Below are positions 12,071 to 25,300 of a stretch of DNA of 64,000 nucleotides, in pieces. Numbering within the stretch: the first letter of the stretch is position 1; each line of letters begins with the position of its first letter. The notes under the pieces were generated by a model. That model did no database searches and was not told where the DNA came from. It saw only the letters and a list, made by a program, of their open reading frames with translations. The stretch comes from Micromussa lordhowensis (taxonomy: Eukaryota > Cnidaria > Anthozoa > Scleractinia > Lobophylliidae), in assembly GCA_964020085.1 (NCBI GenBank), contig OZ026600.1, positions 16,040,823 to 16,104,822 of the forward strand, written 5' to 3'. The position numbers and the translations under genes are program-made.

Positions 12071-14938
12071 TCAGCCTCGTTTTCCGCTTGACTGATCTGT
12101 CAAGTTATCAAATTGAAATGAACCAATCACAAGGAAACGGAAGTGACTTTTCATACACGTGCGGTTTGTTTACATGTAAGTACAAGTAAGTTGTAAGTAC
12201 ATGTAAATACAGTTGTCATGAACTCGGAAACTCCTACGAAAACATTTCGTCGAAAAGAAAACCGCAAAGGAAGAAAACCGGAAAGCGTCAAATCGGTTGA
12301 TGAATTTTGCAGAATTTGCAAGTGTTCGTTGAGGACAAAATATGGCTCTCTAGGATCTTTTGTGAACGTTTTCAAACCTTGCAACAGAGAGGGATTTCAT
12401 AATATAGTTCTCGCATCTTCATGTTTTCAAGCTGGTATCACTTTCGACAAGAACACAGTTTTTTCCTCAAGAATCTGCCCTGCATGTTTCAGGAAAGCCT
12501 GCACGTACTGCAAGCTTTACGATTTTTTAGCCACTGAGATAAATAAACCGAGGCAAGAAGAAACTGAGGAAACTATCATCACCAAGCGGGCCATGATATT
12601 GACGCCGGGAAGAAGCCCTTCCCGTAAATCAAGAAAGGAAGACGACCAAAGATCAGGAATTCCCTCGGCTAGAGAGCTACCTCCACTTTCTCGTCGTCCT
12701 CTTCTGCAGATCGTTGACGACGACCAGCTCGGCAAGGAAAACAATCAACCTTGTCTGCAGAGCGGAGCGGAACCATCCAATTTGAATTTCCTGGCACATC
12801 TCAATATAGACGATCTTCCGGACAACACTACAATCGTTAAAGTCTTCGTTTTGTCGCCGAATGGGAATGTGACGATAACAACACCCAACGATAAAGCTAC
12901 AACCTGCCTTATAAAGAATCTGGCACTTAAGAGGTGGAAAGCAGCCGCAAATGCTTTTATTGTGCACGAAGCTATGCGGGAGGATCTGCTGATCACACTA
13001 AATAGGGCTGTAAACAAAGAGTTCAAAGATTATTGCAAGTCCGACACTATTTTGAAAGGTAGAGATTTTGACGAGCTCGCAGCATTCTCGAACAAACATG
13101 TTGTGAAGGAAGCTGAAGTGAATTTGCCGTTATGGAACGCCTGCATTCGCGGTTCATGTGGAACTGAACTGGAAGATGATAAAGACTCGACAAACACCAT
13201 TGCCCTGGCCACTGCAACTGCAGCGCGTCATCGTGTACGAGATTTGTCAGCATTTCACTATAGAATGTCTACCGTGTTATGCCATGGGGGAATTTCATTT
13301 GAAGGAGCAGTTGAGCTGAACGAGCTTGGAATATGCATGTCACCGCAACAGATGGTTCATCTTCAGAGAGCCATGGGCAAGGATCACGATGCGAAAATTC
13401 TCATGTGGAGGACACGAGTTGAGGAAAACGAGTCTGCGTGTTTACTTCTCCAAGAAGTGACAGCCAAACAGTTCCCACCATTAGGAGATGATGATATGGA
13501 TGTAGTGCGCATGGCAGATTTGCAGGCAAATTCCATTCAGCAGTACCGCTTTTACAACGAAAAGGTGATGGAAGTATGTTTGTCGGAGATTTCCTCTGTT
13601 CAAAGCAGGGTGGGTGAGGAACTGCCTACAGAAGATGTCATCAGTGAAGCGCTGTTTGCACTCAAACAGAAAGACATACCATTTTACAAGTAAGTAACAA
13701 ATATTATTAATCAATCAGAAGTGGAATTTAGATATTTCTCAGTTGAAATATAGAAAAAATAAACAATCAATTTACGCAGTGCCTCTTTTTCCAGTAGAGT
13801 ATGACAAGGGTTAAAGCTAAGGGGAGTCTTTGTTTTGTAGGTTAGCTGAATTGGCTCAGTGCACTATCAGTATATCAGTCATTCAAGGCTAAAGAAGATT
13901 TAACTGATAATTCATTATTTTTCCAGGATTGTGGGTAATAATGTTGATTTTGAAATACACGCCAGGATGCAAAGTAAAGATCACAGCAACCAGTCTATCC
14001 ACTGGACTCATCAATATGCAGTGAAAGACCGTGTGATTGACAGGATGCTTGAAACGCGACATCGTCAAAAAGCAGTGTGCAACATTCAGCTGGCAGAGTT
14101 ACTTCCAGATGAAAATACATGTGCATGATTGCAAAAACGATGGGCCGTTCTTGTCAGCAGAGTGGTCACTTCCTACCTTAAGGAATTCAAGTTTCTGCAG
14201 AAGGAGGTGGTAAGGCATATCCCACACCAATACTCTCATCAGATGTCTCAGAAGTCTGATATAGTAAGTTTCATTAAAAACAACTTATCATATTAACTGT
14301 TCTGAATTAAGATTTTATTAGCTTTATTTAGAACTATACTTTTTGGGGAGGGGGAGGAGGGGGGATGGGTCCATGCTTGTGATAGCCCCCTTTGGCTTAA
14401 AAATTATGATACATTTAGGCAAGAACTTCATGCTAGCCCACATATAGAGCACACTCCCATATTGTCTTATCCATATATATCCATATATGGAATGTCTTAT
14501 CCATATATGGATAGGTAGGCTAGCATGAAGTTTTGACCTACATTTACTCCTATATATTAAAGTTGGAAATGCACATCCCTTCAGGAATTTCTGTATCTGC
14601 CCTGTTTTCTTATCTTGTAATTTGTTGTTATGGTAGTGTTCTTTGAATATTGAATTTGTCAATGCCAATGTATCTGGAGAAATGGCACAACTTATGATCT
14701 TAAACCAAGAGAGATATGTTCCAGCAATCAGCACTGGACATGGGAAGAAAGAAATCACCAGTCAAGTTCCCATGCATGGTGACCAGTTGTTTGAAGAACG
14801 CGCAAGGAATGTTCAATGGACGTTCAGAGTTGGAAACGATGCATTTGAAAGATTAGAAGGCCTCACAACTGAGTTTGCTGATTGGCATGCAAAAGTCACT
14901 TTATACAAGGTATGTGAAGCATATAGCTACAAAACCCA

Positions 14939-15325
14939 GGGGGGTACTCCCTATAATGGCCTATACAGGGAGGCTCCGCCTGAAAGGGGTACCTTTTTCA
15001 CGCTTCAGGTATGTAAAAGGGTAGGGATTTCAAAAGTTGAGGTATATAAAAGGGTAGGAAAATTGCTCATTTAGGTATTTAAAAGGGCAATTAATTATAT
15101 TTCGAATAGATGCCTCTCGTGACTGTATCATTCTATTTATTAAGCACTACATGAAAGTAAGAACAAGACTTCCTAAAGAAGGTATGTGAAAGGGGTACCT
15201 TTTTCAATAAAAAGTATTTAAAAGGGGTACCTTTTCTGCCAGAATGGTGTATAAAAGGGCAAGGGGTTGGATCTCGGGGTGGAACCTCCCCGTATCAAAC
15301 TTTGTTAAGTACCCCCTTCCCCCCA
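14939..15325. mobile_element. MITE inside the third intron of the transposase
   Basis: The ends are inverted: ggggggtactccc near 14939 and gtacccccttcccccc near 15325. Inside are repeated units of the type aaaggggtacctttt and tataaaagggtaggg. I recognise this arrangement as a MITE common in coral genomes. It contains no gene and does not disturb the flanking exons. Confidence 0.65.
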
Positions 15326-16385
15326 GGCTAAAGAAAATGCAGATGTCTCCTTTAGCAACCCATTTCTGACTCCTCCAGTTGACTTTCCTAATATTATTAC
15401 TCAGGATCTATATATTTTAACAGATTGAGTTTGACAGATTTGTCAGGCACAGTTCTGCAGGTGAATTAGGCACAACACGAGCCAACATGAATAGGACGGG
15501 AAAAACAACTGCCTCCAAAGGAATTGACAAGAAGTACAATGAGTACAAGGAGTTCCATGAGAGGGAAATTGAGGCTCACATCTGTGCGGCATTTATGGAG
15601 ATGGCTAGCATGGAAACTATGCATTGTAAGTCATCTCTGATCTCACTAGATACCATCAGAACCTGTAATGAACTGTTATTCTATTCTTATTCTATTCCAG
15701 CAAGGCCAGCATTTATACTTCCTGACGACAATGTCTCAAAAGATACCAAGTCACGATGGCTGTTGGAGATCTGTGAGAACTTAGTTCATGAACACCTGTT
15801 TGGGACTGGAGAGATTGAAGCCCTTGTTCAGAAGACAGACAATCTGCAGAGTGCATTGGATGGAACATTTCCATGTCGTCAAGAGGGTTGCAACAAGGTC
15901 TATGTGCAGCACTCTAGGAGAGTTAAGTGAGTGAATTCATAAAAAAACACTCGTACTCTATGTATCCACCCTTTAAATTTCCTCCAAAGATATTCTTGAG
16001 CATCAGTCAGAAGGTCCTGAAATTTACAGAAAAGAAATCAATGCTTACATGTACTAAGGTATTATATTGAGTTCTATCCTCATGTGCACGAGGGCAGGTT
16101 TGGTCAATGTAGGAGAACATAAAAGTTAGTTTTGAAAGCATGTCCACAAGTATTGATTACTGTGTTTTTAATGTTGAAGGCATGAAATAGATGTCCATTC
16201 CACCAGATTCAATCAGATTGTCGAAGGAGACCAAGATGAGTTTGGCTATTACATTTGCAATTCTGGATGTGGTTATGTCTATAGCACCAAGGCAACCAGG
16301 AACCGGTAAGTTAATGTAGTATAATTTATTTTGGCATGGCACTGGCATTGGGGAATAAAAACAGTAAGAAAAATGAAAATGATAA

Positions 16386-16398
16386 TGTGATAGTGATA

Positions 16399-16430
<32 letters not shown>

Positions 16431-16640
16431 AATGTTAAATAATGATAATGATAATGGTAATGGTACTGGTAATGGTAATAGTACTGGTAATGATAATGAT
16501 AATGATAATGATAATGGTAATGGTACTGGTAATGGTACTGGTAATGATAATGATAATGATAATAATATTAATAATGAAAGCAGTGGTTAGTCATCAATCT
16601 GTCAGCCCTGCTCCCTCATATGAATAATAATAATAAAATG
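16386..16640. repeat. Microsatellites: (GAT)n and AATGAT/GGTACT-type repeats
   Basis: A perfect (atg)n run near 16398-16430 is followed by degenerate aatgataatggtaatggtact repeats to about 16580 and a short taa run at 16624-16635. They lie in the last intron of the transposase. The open frames here are low-complexity artefacts. Confidence 0.9.
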
Positions 16641-17450
16641 CTATATTGTAGACATTTTTACACGTGTAAAACACAAATTGTACTTAGCCCTTTTTAATGA
16701 TTTGGCCAGGCACCTTCAAGACAATCATAGTGACTACACTGCTGTTGAAACCAGTGATGTCCAAGAAAAAGAGTGTGGTTCAACTAAACCAGATTTCAAG
16801 TTTAACTACCATCAGAACAAACTTGTATTTGGGTTATTACTGTTTGACTTCAACGATGCAGTCAGAGAAGGGGATGGAGAACGCCTCTTGGATTTATATA
16901 AACTTGCCTTTTTGCTTTATCACAGTGAAGGCCATACTAAGTATGCATATATTGTCCTACTTCATCTGGTTAAAGTTGTAGCGATACTCCCTGAATTTGA
17001 AGCTGACAGGCTCACATGGAATCGATTTTACAACAAGTACGGGGGCAAAGGCAACAATATTTCACTAGACCTCAAAAAAGAGCAACAAAATAAAGTGCTA
17101 AAAACACATTTTGCCGTGCTCTTGGTGCAAACATTAATGAGAGCAATGGAGCTAGAGTAGCTCATGCATTAGAACCCCTTGAAACCATAATGGAATCGGT
17201 GAATGCTGACTGTAACTACAGTAGTAGAGTTGGCAAAAGGTCAGTTCCTAAACAAGAACAATATGTTGAACAAATTGATGATGACTTGATTAAGGAGAAT
17301 GTCTTTAGATTCACTGAGGGGAGAGAGGGACATCCATCATTCCCAAAGTTCAGTGGTAAACTTTTGAGAGATATTGACTATCGAGAGCTTCACTGTTGGA
17401 TGAATGAGCACATTAAATTATGGGGCTCAATCTATGAGAGCCCTGTGTAG

Positions 17451-18114
17451 CATTGGTTATTTGTTCTGCCTAACATGTTGACTGAATGTAATAAATGCAG
17501 CGTGGAACAATATCTAATGGCATTTGTTTTATCACACCTCTGAACATTCTTCACAAAATGGGCTGTAAATAAAATCAGAAGTGCTGCAATGTATGAGCCA
17601 TCCTGTAATACTCTTTCATTCTCATATTTGACAAAGCACTCCCTTTTCAACTATGTGCTGCCATCCATTTCACCGTCAGAACAATGCTTTCCGAGTAGTA
17701 CTTAGAAATTATTACTGTGGTTAGTGTTTCCTTAATAGCATTTATTTAGTTGAGCACTATGTTACGAATAGTCTAGTTTACTTATACTTGTTACACTTAC
17801 AAGTGGCACTGACTGCATTCCCTTTAATGTTACAGTGTATGTTATCGAATGCCATGTTTGCTAGTAAAATGTAGTTAATCACATTTGGGTAGAAAAGAGA
17901 TAGTAAGCTCCTTCCCAACTACCAAAAGTAAATTGTCACTCTAGGGAATAAATCAAACTGTTCCAGATTTTTCTTTTCCTCAGATGTGTAAAATGGTAGA
18001 AATAGAGGCTAAATAAGATTAAAGGCATTTGATAGTCAACTACTGTGTAGCCTGTTTTTTTTTTCTACATGCACATGCCTGCAAAGAGGATTGGGTTGCC
18101 ATTTTTGTCACTGT
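17451..18114. other. Gap between the convergent transposase and helicase genes
   Basis: AT-rich sequence, presumably the 3' untranslated regions of the two converging genes. I see no other gene, repeat or element end. Confidence 0.5.
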
Positions 18115-20791
18115 TTACCAAGTTTCATTAACTTCCTCGCCATCATCAAAATATTCTCCTGTGCAGTCCTCATTATCAGTGACAAGGAAATCTATGTCAG
18201 TAGCTTTATCTCTAAAGAACACATCAGCAATATTGTCCATTTCCTCAATGTCATCAAAAATGTCTTGGAAGATTTCAAGAATTTGAGTGGCAACTTTTAC
18301 TGAAAACACTGGAAAGCATAGTATGTCTTTAATGGAAAATATTGTGCAGGCACCTTCTACAAGTTGTTTCACAAGGTCATCAGAGAAGCCATGAACCTCC
18401 AGTGAACAGCGTGCACTAAATTTCTCCTTCATTTCTGTCAAAGCCTCATGTAGACTGATACGTTGTTGTTGCATAACATCTCGCTTTCTTTGTGTGGGTA
18501 CCTGCTGCTGCCTAATCAGTACTGGGTTCTCGAAGGGCAGCACACTGCAACTACCTCCACACTTGCAAGTCACTGCACAGTTGCTACAGCAATATGACCA
18601 GGTTGGAGTGGCTTGACATCATCCACAAAGGGCTTTAGACAAGCAACACGAAAGCATTCTGAGGTACGTACAAAATTCTTGACATCAACCTCACATTGGG
18701 CTGTCTGGTTTCCATGGTATATTATGATACTGTGGGTTGGACTTCCATCACGGCCAGCTCTTCCTGCCTCCTGATGATAGTCAAGCAGTGTCCTTGCAGG
18801 ACCCCAGTTCAGCACGTACTTAACATCGGGAAAATTAACACCCATGCTGAGTGCCGTAGATGTGACCACAATTCTTTTTACAGATTCCACTTTCTTAAAA
18901 CTTGCAAGAAATTTATCCTTGCTTTCTGTCCAAGTCATGCTGTGAAATATGTCAATTAAACATTCCTTCGTATCGGCAGTCTTTAAGTTGTATGCCGCAC
19001 ATCCCAATTTGAAAAGGAGATAATTTGCGACATTTGCCATATCACTCATCATATTGCAAAAAATCATAGTTTTCGGTGTATTTACCCCTTTCTGACGCAC
19101 CATTTCAACAAGCCAGTCCAGCTTTGAAAACATCTCGGCCTTTTTGCACTTTACCACTGTAATCCTCAAGTTTTTCCTTTCTGGACTCATGACGATTTTC
19201 TCAGGATTTACCATACCCAGAGATTTGATAATGGTAGTCTGTGTTGATTTATCTGCAGTTCCAGTCAGTGCCAAGTATGGTGTTCCTGAAATAGGTTATG
19301 ATAAAGTTGTTGTACCAATAGTGGTTTCATCAATTAAAAAAAATTTCCTGATACAATTTAGGCCCTGTTTAGAAGCAGGTAGGGTAATCCTAGTGCTAGG
19401 GCTACCCCGGCAAGAGGGTTACCCTGGCACTTGCACATTTCTTCTTAGCTGACTGCTAGGGTTACCCTGGCACTAGGGTAACCATAGCGCCTTGTAAATG
19501 CTCTGCAACTCGCCTACTTGGGACAACTCCATTTTGGCTCCAAAAACCAAAATATGATCACAATAGCAACAAAATCAGGGAATTATGACCCAGAAACGAA
19601 GTTCTTTCACAATTTGTCATATTTTAGCTTTGGAAATAAGTTATTTTCCAATTTTGTTATCTGTTCGTGCTTTACTTACAAGGTCACCATAGTGTAACAA
19701 GCCTAAAGTTGTCTATTGCAGTAGGGTTACCCTATCTGTAAATTTTGCTTGTAAACCTGGGCTATCTTATAGCCCTCTTGCTCGGGTTAACCTGGCAGAA
19801 GGGTTACCCTGCCTCCTTATAACAGGGCCTTACTGACATGAATTTCTCATGCCAATGACACTGACAGAACGCTTTGTAAATAACAGTTCATTTTACATGC
19901 AACCCATCTGGACTCAATAGTTTGGAAAGTATTGGCAATCTATTGCTGTACAGCAGAAGATTACTTCAAACATAAGCTATTGTAAGTATTACCTTTTCTA
20001 CAAAACGATTGCAGCACTGCAAGCTCTCCATAAGCACTCCTAAAAACTTTCCCCTTTTTGTCCCTGAAATACAATCAGAAGTAATCCAATTTGACACTAT
20101 GAAGTCCACAAAACAATACTTCACTCCTGTCACTGGTTAGCCTCCAGGCTACATTTATAAAAGTGTTCCCTGGCAATAAATTATATTTTCAAATCCCACT
20201 GTTGAAATTGTGCTGTGAAGAGATGACGGCGAAATTGCAGAATACCCCGGAATGTTATTAAATAAGAATAACTTCTACTGAATGCATTTTGTCTTGTTCT
20301 TACCTTTCCCCCGCCCACGTCTCTATCGTATGAGATTCGTCTACTACAACTAAATGAACATCATGTCACTTCTTCATTGCATCTCGAAACCCATGAGCGC
20401 ATACCGCTTCAGCCAAGGCGAATAAAATTTCCGGCAACCAAGGAAGGTTTTCCAGCAATGCTGGACTTTCGAGTTCCACTGCTGTCAATCCCAGAGAACT
20501 GGCTTCTTCAATCTGATCAGCAATGATACTTTTGAGCGGACAAATTACGAGAACACAGCCATTCGATGAAGCCGAGTCCAGCGATTTTACCACTGCGAAA
20601 ACTTGAAACAGAAGGCTTTTTCCAAAGCCTGTCGGCAACACGGCCAGTACATCCTTTTCCTTGAGGAGACTCCTAATTGCCAGGTCTTGCTCTTTCTTCA
20701 GATCAATTCGCTTTGAAGATCTTACATTCAACAACGAGATAGCTTCGTTGAGCTGAGAATCCGTATTATTATCCGCGTTCACGGTCACCAT
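18115..20791 (-). pseudogene. RecQ-like helicase of the 9-kb transposon
   Basis: Exons on the minus strand are 20791-20304, 20063-19993 and 19285-18115, each bounded by GT and AG. Motif I is LPTGFGKS. Motif II is VVDESH, in the DExH position. Motif III is LALTGTA, followed by the second RecA domain with MIFCNMM and STALSMGVNFPDVKYVLNWG. Motif VI is HQEAGRAGRDG. A Cys-rich segment (TCKCGGSC) after the helicase core resembles the RecQ zinc-binding region. Breaks are a TGA at 20365-20363, just before motif II where a tryptophan codon is plausible, and a one-base loss near 18600 that shifts the Cys-rich region. RecQ enzymes unwind DNA 3' to 5'; here the helicase may assist the element's own replication or excision, which is inference. 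Confidence 0.8.
19361..19829. mobile_element. MITE in the second helicase intron (PIF/Harbinger-like ends)
   Basis: The left end, GGCCCTGTTTAGAAGCAGG, is mirrored at the right end (cctccttataacagggcc). Subterminal GGGTTACCCT motifs repeat at both ends. TTA flanks both sides, matching the 3-bp TWA duplications of PIF/Harbinger elements. It carries no gene. Confidence 0.7.
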
Positions 20792-20879
20792 ATTGGAATG
20801 AGTGAAATGCTAACTTAATTGACATGTGTCAAATCAAATTGGCCAATCAGCAATTTACGTTCAGAATCTGAACGTAAAT

Positions 20880-21005
20880 ACTCAAATCGTACAAGGATCA
20901 TTGCAGGCTCTCCCTGTCTCGCCCCACCCCCACCCCTCCCCCCACTATCTTTTGACCGAAAGCAAATCTCGGAATAACCCATACGGAGAGCCTGATTGCA
21001 GGGTA
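20880..21005 (-). repeat. Right terminal inverted repeat of the 9-kb transposon
   Basis: Complement of 11945-12070. It is followed immediately by the second copy of the 9-bp target duplication at 21006-21014. Confidence 0.85.
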
Positions 21006-21776
21006 TTTCATGAACTAAAATCCTCATACGAAACTGACCTTGGACAAGATTTAGTTTTATTTAACAACAAAGACATTCTTATTGATCATAGGACTTTCTT
21101 TTACAAACCGTGGTTCAAGAAAGGAATTTTCCGAGTTCACGACCTCCTCACGGAGTGTGGTACTTTTTTCTCGCACAGTGAATTTACCAAGAGGTGTAAT
21201 TTAGACTGTAATTTCCTGCAGTATTTGCAAGTGGTCTCTGCAATACCCAAGCTATTACTGGAAAAGGCAAAACAAAACCAGGATCCCAAATTTACGTTTT
21301 CACAAAATAATACTTTTTTTTCAACTGTCATACACAATAAAAGTGAATCTTCTGAAATTGAAGAGTAAAGATTACTATTGGCTATTTATAAATAAGGCGA
21401 ATCCAGAACTCAAGGCACCTAAAAAATGGGCTCGTGACTTGCAGTTCAATAATATAGAATTGAGTGGTTATTTTAAAAACCTAAAAAGCATCTGTAAGGA
21501 AAATAATTTAAGAGAGTTGTACTTCAAGTTTTCACACAGAATCATTGTCACAAGAAAGGAACTCTGTTTATATGGTATAGAGTGCAACAGCGCATGCGTA
21601 TATTGCCAGGAACCTGACTCAATTAGCCATACCTTCATCCACTGTCGATTTTCGAAAGAATTTTTTTCCGAAGTTATTAAATGGTTCGGCAAAGAAAATG
21701 GCACCTCCTTCTCACTTAATACAACTGAATTACTCTTTGGGAAATTACCAAATGAATTTGCCATCTTTGATGTTAA
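21006..21776 (+). pseudogene. LINE-B ORF2, third segment: C-terminal domain
   Basis: The frame resumes at 21006 exactly where it was left at 11944 and continues through DLVLFNNKDILID and the conserved FLQYLQVVSAIPK. A frameshift near 21345 moves it to a second open frame with the Cys/His motif CVYCQEPDSISHTFIHC (about 21595-21645). It then runs to LLFGKLPNEF, where the 6.5-kb transposon enters at TTAA 21773-21776. It aligns along its length with the C-terminal part of LINE-C. Confidence 0.85.
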
Positions 21777-22334
21777 ACAAGGACCCGCGCTATATAAGGC
21801 ATAGCTCCTCCCCCTCTTTGTCACGCAATCTTTGTTTCGTAGTCCTAATCAAAGATGGCGGACTCCGCGAGGATGATGCGGTAAACCCATACTTCAATGC
21901 AACAAATAAAAACCTACACAATAAGAACTTAATGCGAGTGTAGAACCACCCAAATTGTGAATTTAACTTATAAATGTACTTAAATCCTGATCCTTCTGAC
22001 GCTAATTGAAGAATTTATCGAAGTAAATTTGAATTTCCCGCCTCTAACCGTCTCTGTCAATCGCTGATCACACGCACCCGCTCACAGACTCCTCGCAGAC
22101 GATTCGTTGCTTTGTTGAGCCCTCAATATGTCTATGTCATCGTCTAGGCACTATTTAGCATGCTCAAAAGAAGATGATGTAATTAATGCGTTTTTGGGAA
22201 TGACGGTTCGGTTCATGGCGGAAGCCGTCGTGCATTTTGTACCACAACTTCCACTTTGAATCGAGCTTGTCTGCACGCATCGTCTTTGTTTCTCAGGGGC
22301 TATTTTATCTAATCAACGATTTTCTGGATTTACC

Positions 22335-25300
22335 ATGGCGGAATCTTTCTCGAAGAAGCCCAAAGTAATGCCTCCTCGTGCACAACGGATTAGGTACAGC
22401 ATACAACTTGAGGTTGAAGCGGGTATGGAGGAGCGTTTGGAGGCATTGAAATCTAAAATTCAACGGGTCAAAAGTGCCTTATGTATAACCAGTCGTACAC
22501 CACTGGGTAACCTTTTGATGATGGAACGATTGCTTAGCTCATTCGAAGAGTTCGAACAAAGTCAAATGGTAACCTCAGCCAGTCACTATTTGTTTTCGCC
22601 AGCAATGCAACAACCTTCGCCACAACCTTTTCCTTCGTGTTTGGAAAAAATAGATGCACAAACGCAAACGGATATCTCTGATCCGTATATTTTGGCATAC
22701 GGTGAAAATACAACTGGAAAGTTTGATATACACACTCAAAGTATGGAGAATGAGGACTATTTTATTTCATCCAACGCTGCGGTTCGAAGCCTCGTATCTA
22801 CAATGGCACAATATGGCGGAAGGTGTCCTTTATGTGGCTATCCTTTAGAGTTGCCATCGTTCGGTGCTATAAAGCATGGACATGTGGCGCTCGTCAGCGT
22901 GGGTTGCGTGGCTGGTCATTCCCTCCGATGGAATTCCAGTAGCATCATCGGCGGAAAGTACACAGCCAATTTGAGGTAAGAGTAAGGTACAAGTAATTGT
23001 TTACATTTGGAAATTCAGAAAATTCTGATGTTGACATTTGGGTAAACTAACACTGCTGTCATTATTGTTTAGGGTGTTACATGGATTTATCAGTTGGGGA
23101 CTTACCGAAACCCAGTATGTCAGTGCTTGTAAGGCAGCTCAAATCGGAAATGTGGACGAGAGATACATCACTACCGGTATTACAATATCTCTGAAATAAT
23201 TCCTCTCTGATAATAACAGTGTTGTTATATAGTACTTGTTGGACTACAAAAAAAATTCCCCTAATACTCATCAATGTTCTTGCCATTTGTCCAAAAGTGT
23301 CATAGAGTTTATTCAGTTTCATTGCCTTTTTCCTTGTCATGCAGGAAACCATTTATGCAGAATACTTTTCTGTGTTCCTGTTTCCTCTTCCCAGTATACA
23401 CTTCTCTAGGTTACAAGAATGCGGTGAAAGCCTGGTATGAGATCAAATTACAGGAAGCTAGGTTGGAAGCACAGCAGGATGCTCAATATCTTCTACAAGG
23501 AGATGTATGTATCCAAGGCATGATGTAGCCTTTCATGGAATTTCTACACTTTTTTTGTTTTGTTTGCAAACTGTTGTTCCATCCAATTAAATTTCATGTT
23601 TTTTTTCCCTTTTTCATAAATTTAGATCATCATAACAGATGCTCGACATGATTCGAGCCGAGCTGTGCAGCACACCACAGTTTCTGCTTTATCTTATCGG
23701 TGGGAACTTTGAACTATAAACATCTCTGCTTGAATTTTACCCAACATGTGGCATTGTAGCTAATTATCTGACATTTCTTTTTAGAAACAAGAAAGTTATT
23801 TATTGCCTGAATTGAGATAAAGAAGATATGCCTTCTGCAGCATCTCGAGAAGTACCCATGACAAAAGCAGTGATAGATTCTCTAACAGCTCTTGGTAAGT
23901 TGTAATGTTGAATAGCCCAATTTCGATATATTAAAATTCAGCCTAAAACAATAGACCTCAGTACGAGGCTCGTGGGAATAAACCCCACAAACTCTGTAGT
24001 TATTCCCACGAGCCTCGTGCTGAGGTCTATTGTTTTAGGCTGAATTTTAATATATCGAAATTGGGCTATTGATTGTGCACTCTTCCCAGAAATTATAAGC
24101 ACCTCATAGTTAGAAGCAGGATATGTCTGGCTTTCCCTAAAGGAACACATCGCTTATATTTCTTGCCAGGATTTATGCCAAAAATATTGTGACTCCAAGA
24201 TGTTGGAATACTAATTTTTTTAACAGGTCTTTGTCACACATACAAAGGAGGATTTTTCACACTGATTTCTTACAAAATAATGTTTCATGAATATTATGCA
24301 AATGCAACTTGTTCCTTACATTTATGTTTTGGGTGTCGGGTGAAGTCAAAACCCTCTGACAGTGTTTCTATGTTTATTGCCCTTTGCAACCCCTGCAGGT
24401 CATCGTGTTGGTGAAGTTGCGCATGACTATGTGCCAGCATTGAGGCAGTGGCTAGCAACCAAAGGGATTAGAAACTCATATGACAGTTGGCATGGTAGGT
24501 CACCAACCAAATTACTAGATTTCACTAGTAGAGATAAAATTGTAATCAGCATCAAGCAAGTAGCTACGGTCTGTTTTCATCTCTGTGATAAGGCATGGAT
24601 GTTCTTGTTTTTCCTTTCCTCAATAAAGGTGGGAAGGGTGTTAAGAAGGCCATCAAAAAGGTTGCCAGTGGGCTTGTTAGGGACTCAGAGAGGTCATGGT
24701 TTGCAGAGTTGTCCGACAAAGGTAATGTGGCTTGTTTGTCGTTACCAACTTTGATTAAATTATGTAATGGAAATCTTATGAATAACAATACCATTACTTG
24801 AAGTTAAAAATCCTTCTAAAAATGCTACTGTTTTGACAGTTAAGTGCACAAAGACGCATATCTATTATGCCATGAAGAATTGCAATGGTGATGCAGATGC
24901 CCTGAAGCGATACATAGTAAACATTGTAGACCATTACCAGGTAAAAGTGTTCCCTAGGAACCTGTACATGTGATTTGTTATCTTAATTTTCTGACAAGAA
25001 CAGATTATTTGCCAGGGCACAAGTATATATGAGTGGTTAGTGGCTGTTGTGGCAATGTAATTTTTTATTACCCTCATCCCCACAGGTGAGCCCTTTACAC
25101 CTTAGTCGTTATCAAGGTTGTACAAGGTACTAAATCAGTACCTCTAGCTCTACTGACTGTGGTAAAAATTGTACAGATGATTGAATGGTTGTTTTATTTA
25201 TTTTATCTGTGTGGTATAGGGGGATCATTCAAATTGCCATCAGGAGTCTCGGTGTCAACAAGAAGGCTATGTGTGCAGCAAAAAACCTCTTGTTACGCCT

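Larger units (their letters stand above)
12218..17450 (+). pseudogene. Multi-exon transposase of the 9-kb transposon (zinc-finger N-terminus, DUF6589-like C-terminus)
   Basis: Exons read from consensus splice sites are 12218-13689, 13927-14263, 14637-14909, 15424-15625, 15701-15926, 16180-16305 and 16652-17450. The N-terminus has an eight-Cys cluster (CRICKCSL, then KPC, SSC and CPACFRKACTYC) that should bind zinc and DNA. Exon 3 carries HGDQLFEERARN and ADWHAKVTLYK, a signature of the large DUF6589-type proteins of animal transposons. Exons 5 and 6 encode a C2H2 finger split by an intron, followed by a second Cys/His finger. The last exon ends in a conserved LHCWMNEHIKLWGSIYES tail. It is broken by an in-frame TGA at 14126-14128, a frame change near 16680 and another near 17110. 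The protein should cut and join the element ends; catalytic residues cannot be assigned by eye. Confidence 0.7.
11945..21005. mobile_element. 9.06-kb inverted-repeat transposon carrying a transposase and a RecQ-like helicase (Academ-like?)
   Basis: Terminal inverted repeats of about 126 bp (11945-12070 and 20880-21005) bound the element, starting TAGCCTACAAGCAGGCTCTC on the left and TACCCTGCAATCAGGCTCTC on the right strand. The 9-bp sequence TTTCATGAA flanks it at 11936-11944 and 21006-21014, and collapsing the duplication restores the LINE-B reading frame. Inside, a spliced plus-strand gene (12218-17450) encodes the presumed transposase, and a minus-strand spliced gene (20791-18115) encodes a RecQ-family helicase. 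The two genes converge, with a short gap at 17450-18115. An eight-Cys N-terminal finger and a helicase partner suggest the Academ superfamily as I remember it. The 9-bp duplication is longer than I recall for Academ, so the assignment is tentative. Confidence 0.8.

Noticed and set aside
14455..14530. Repeated tatccatatatgg as a regulatory or element-end signal.
   Set aside because: It is a short AT-rich palindromic repeat with no matching partner elsewhere in the element.
16442..16627. Met/Ile/Val-rich open frame.
   Set aside because: It is a translation of a GAT/GGT microsatellite.
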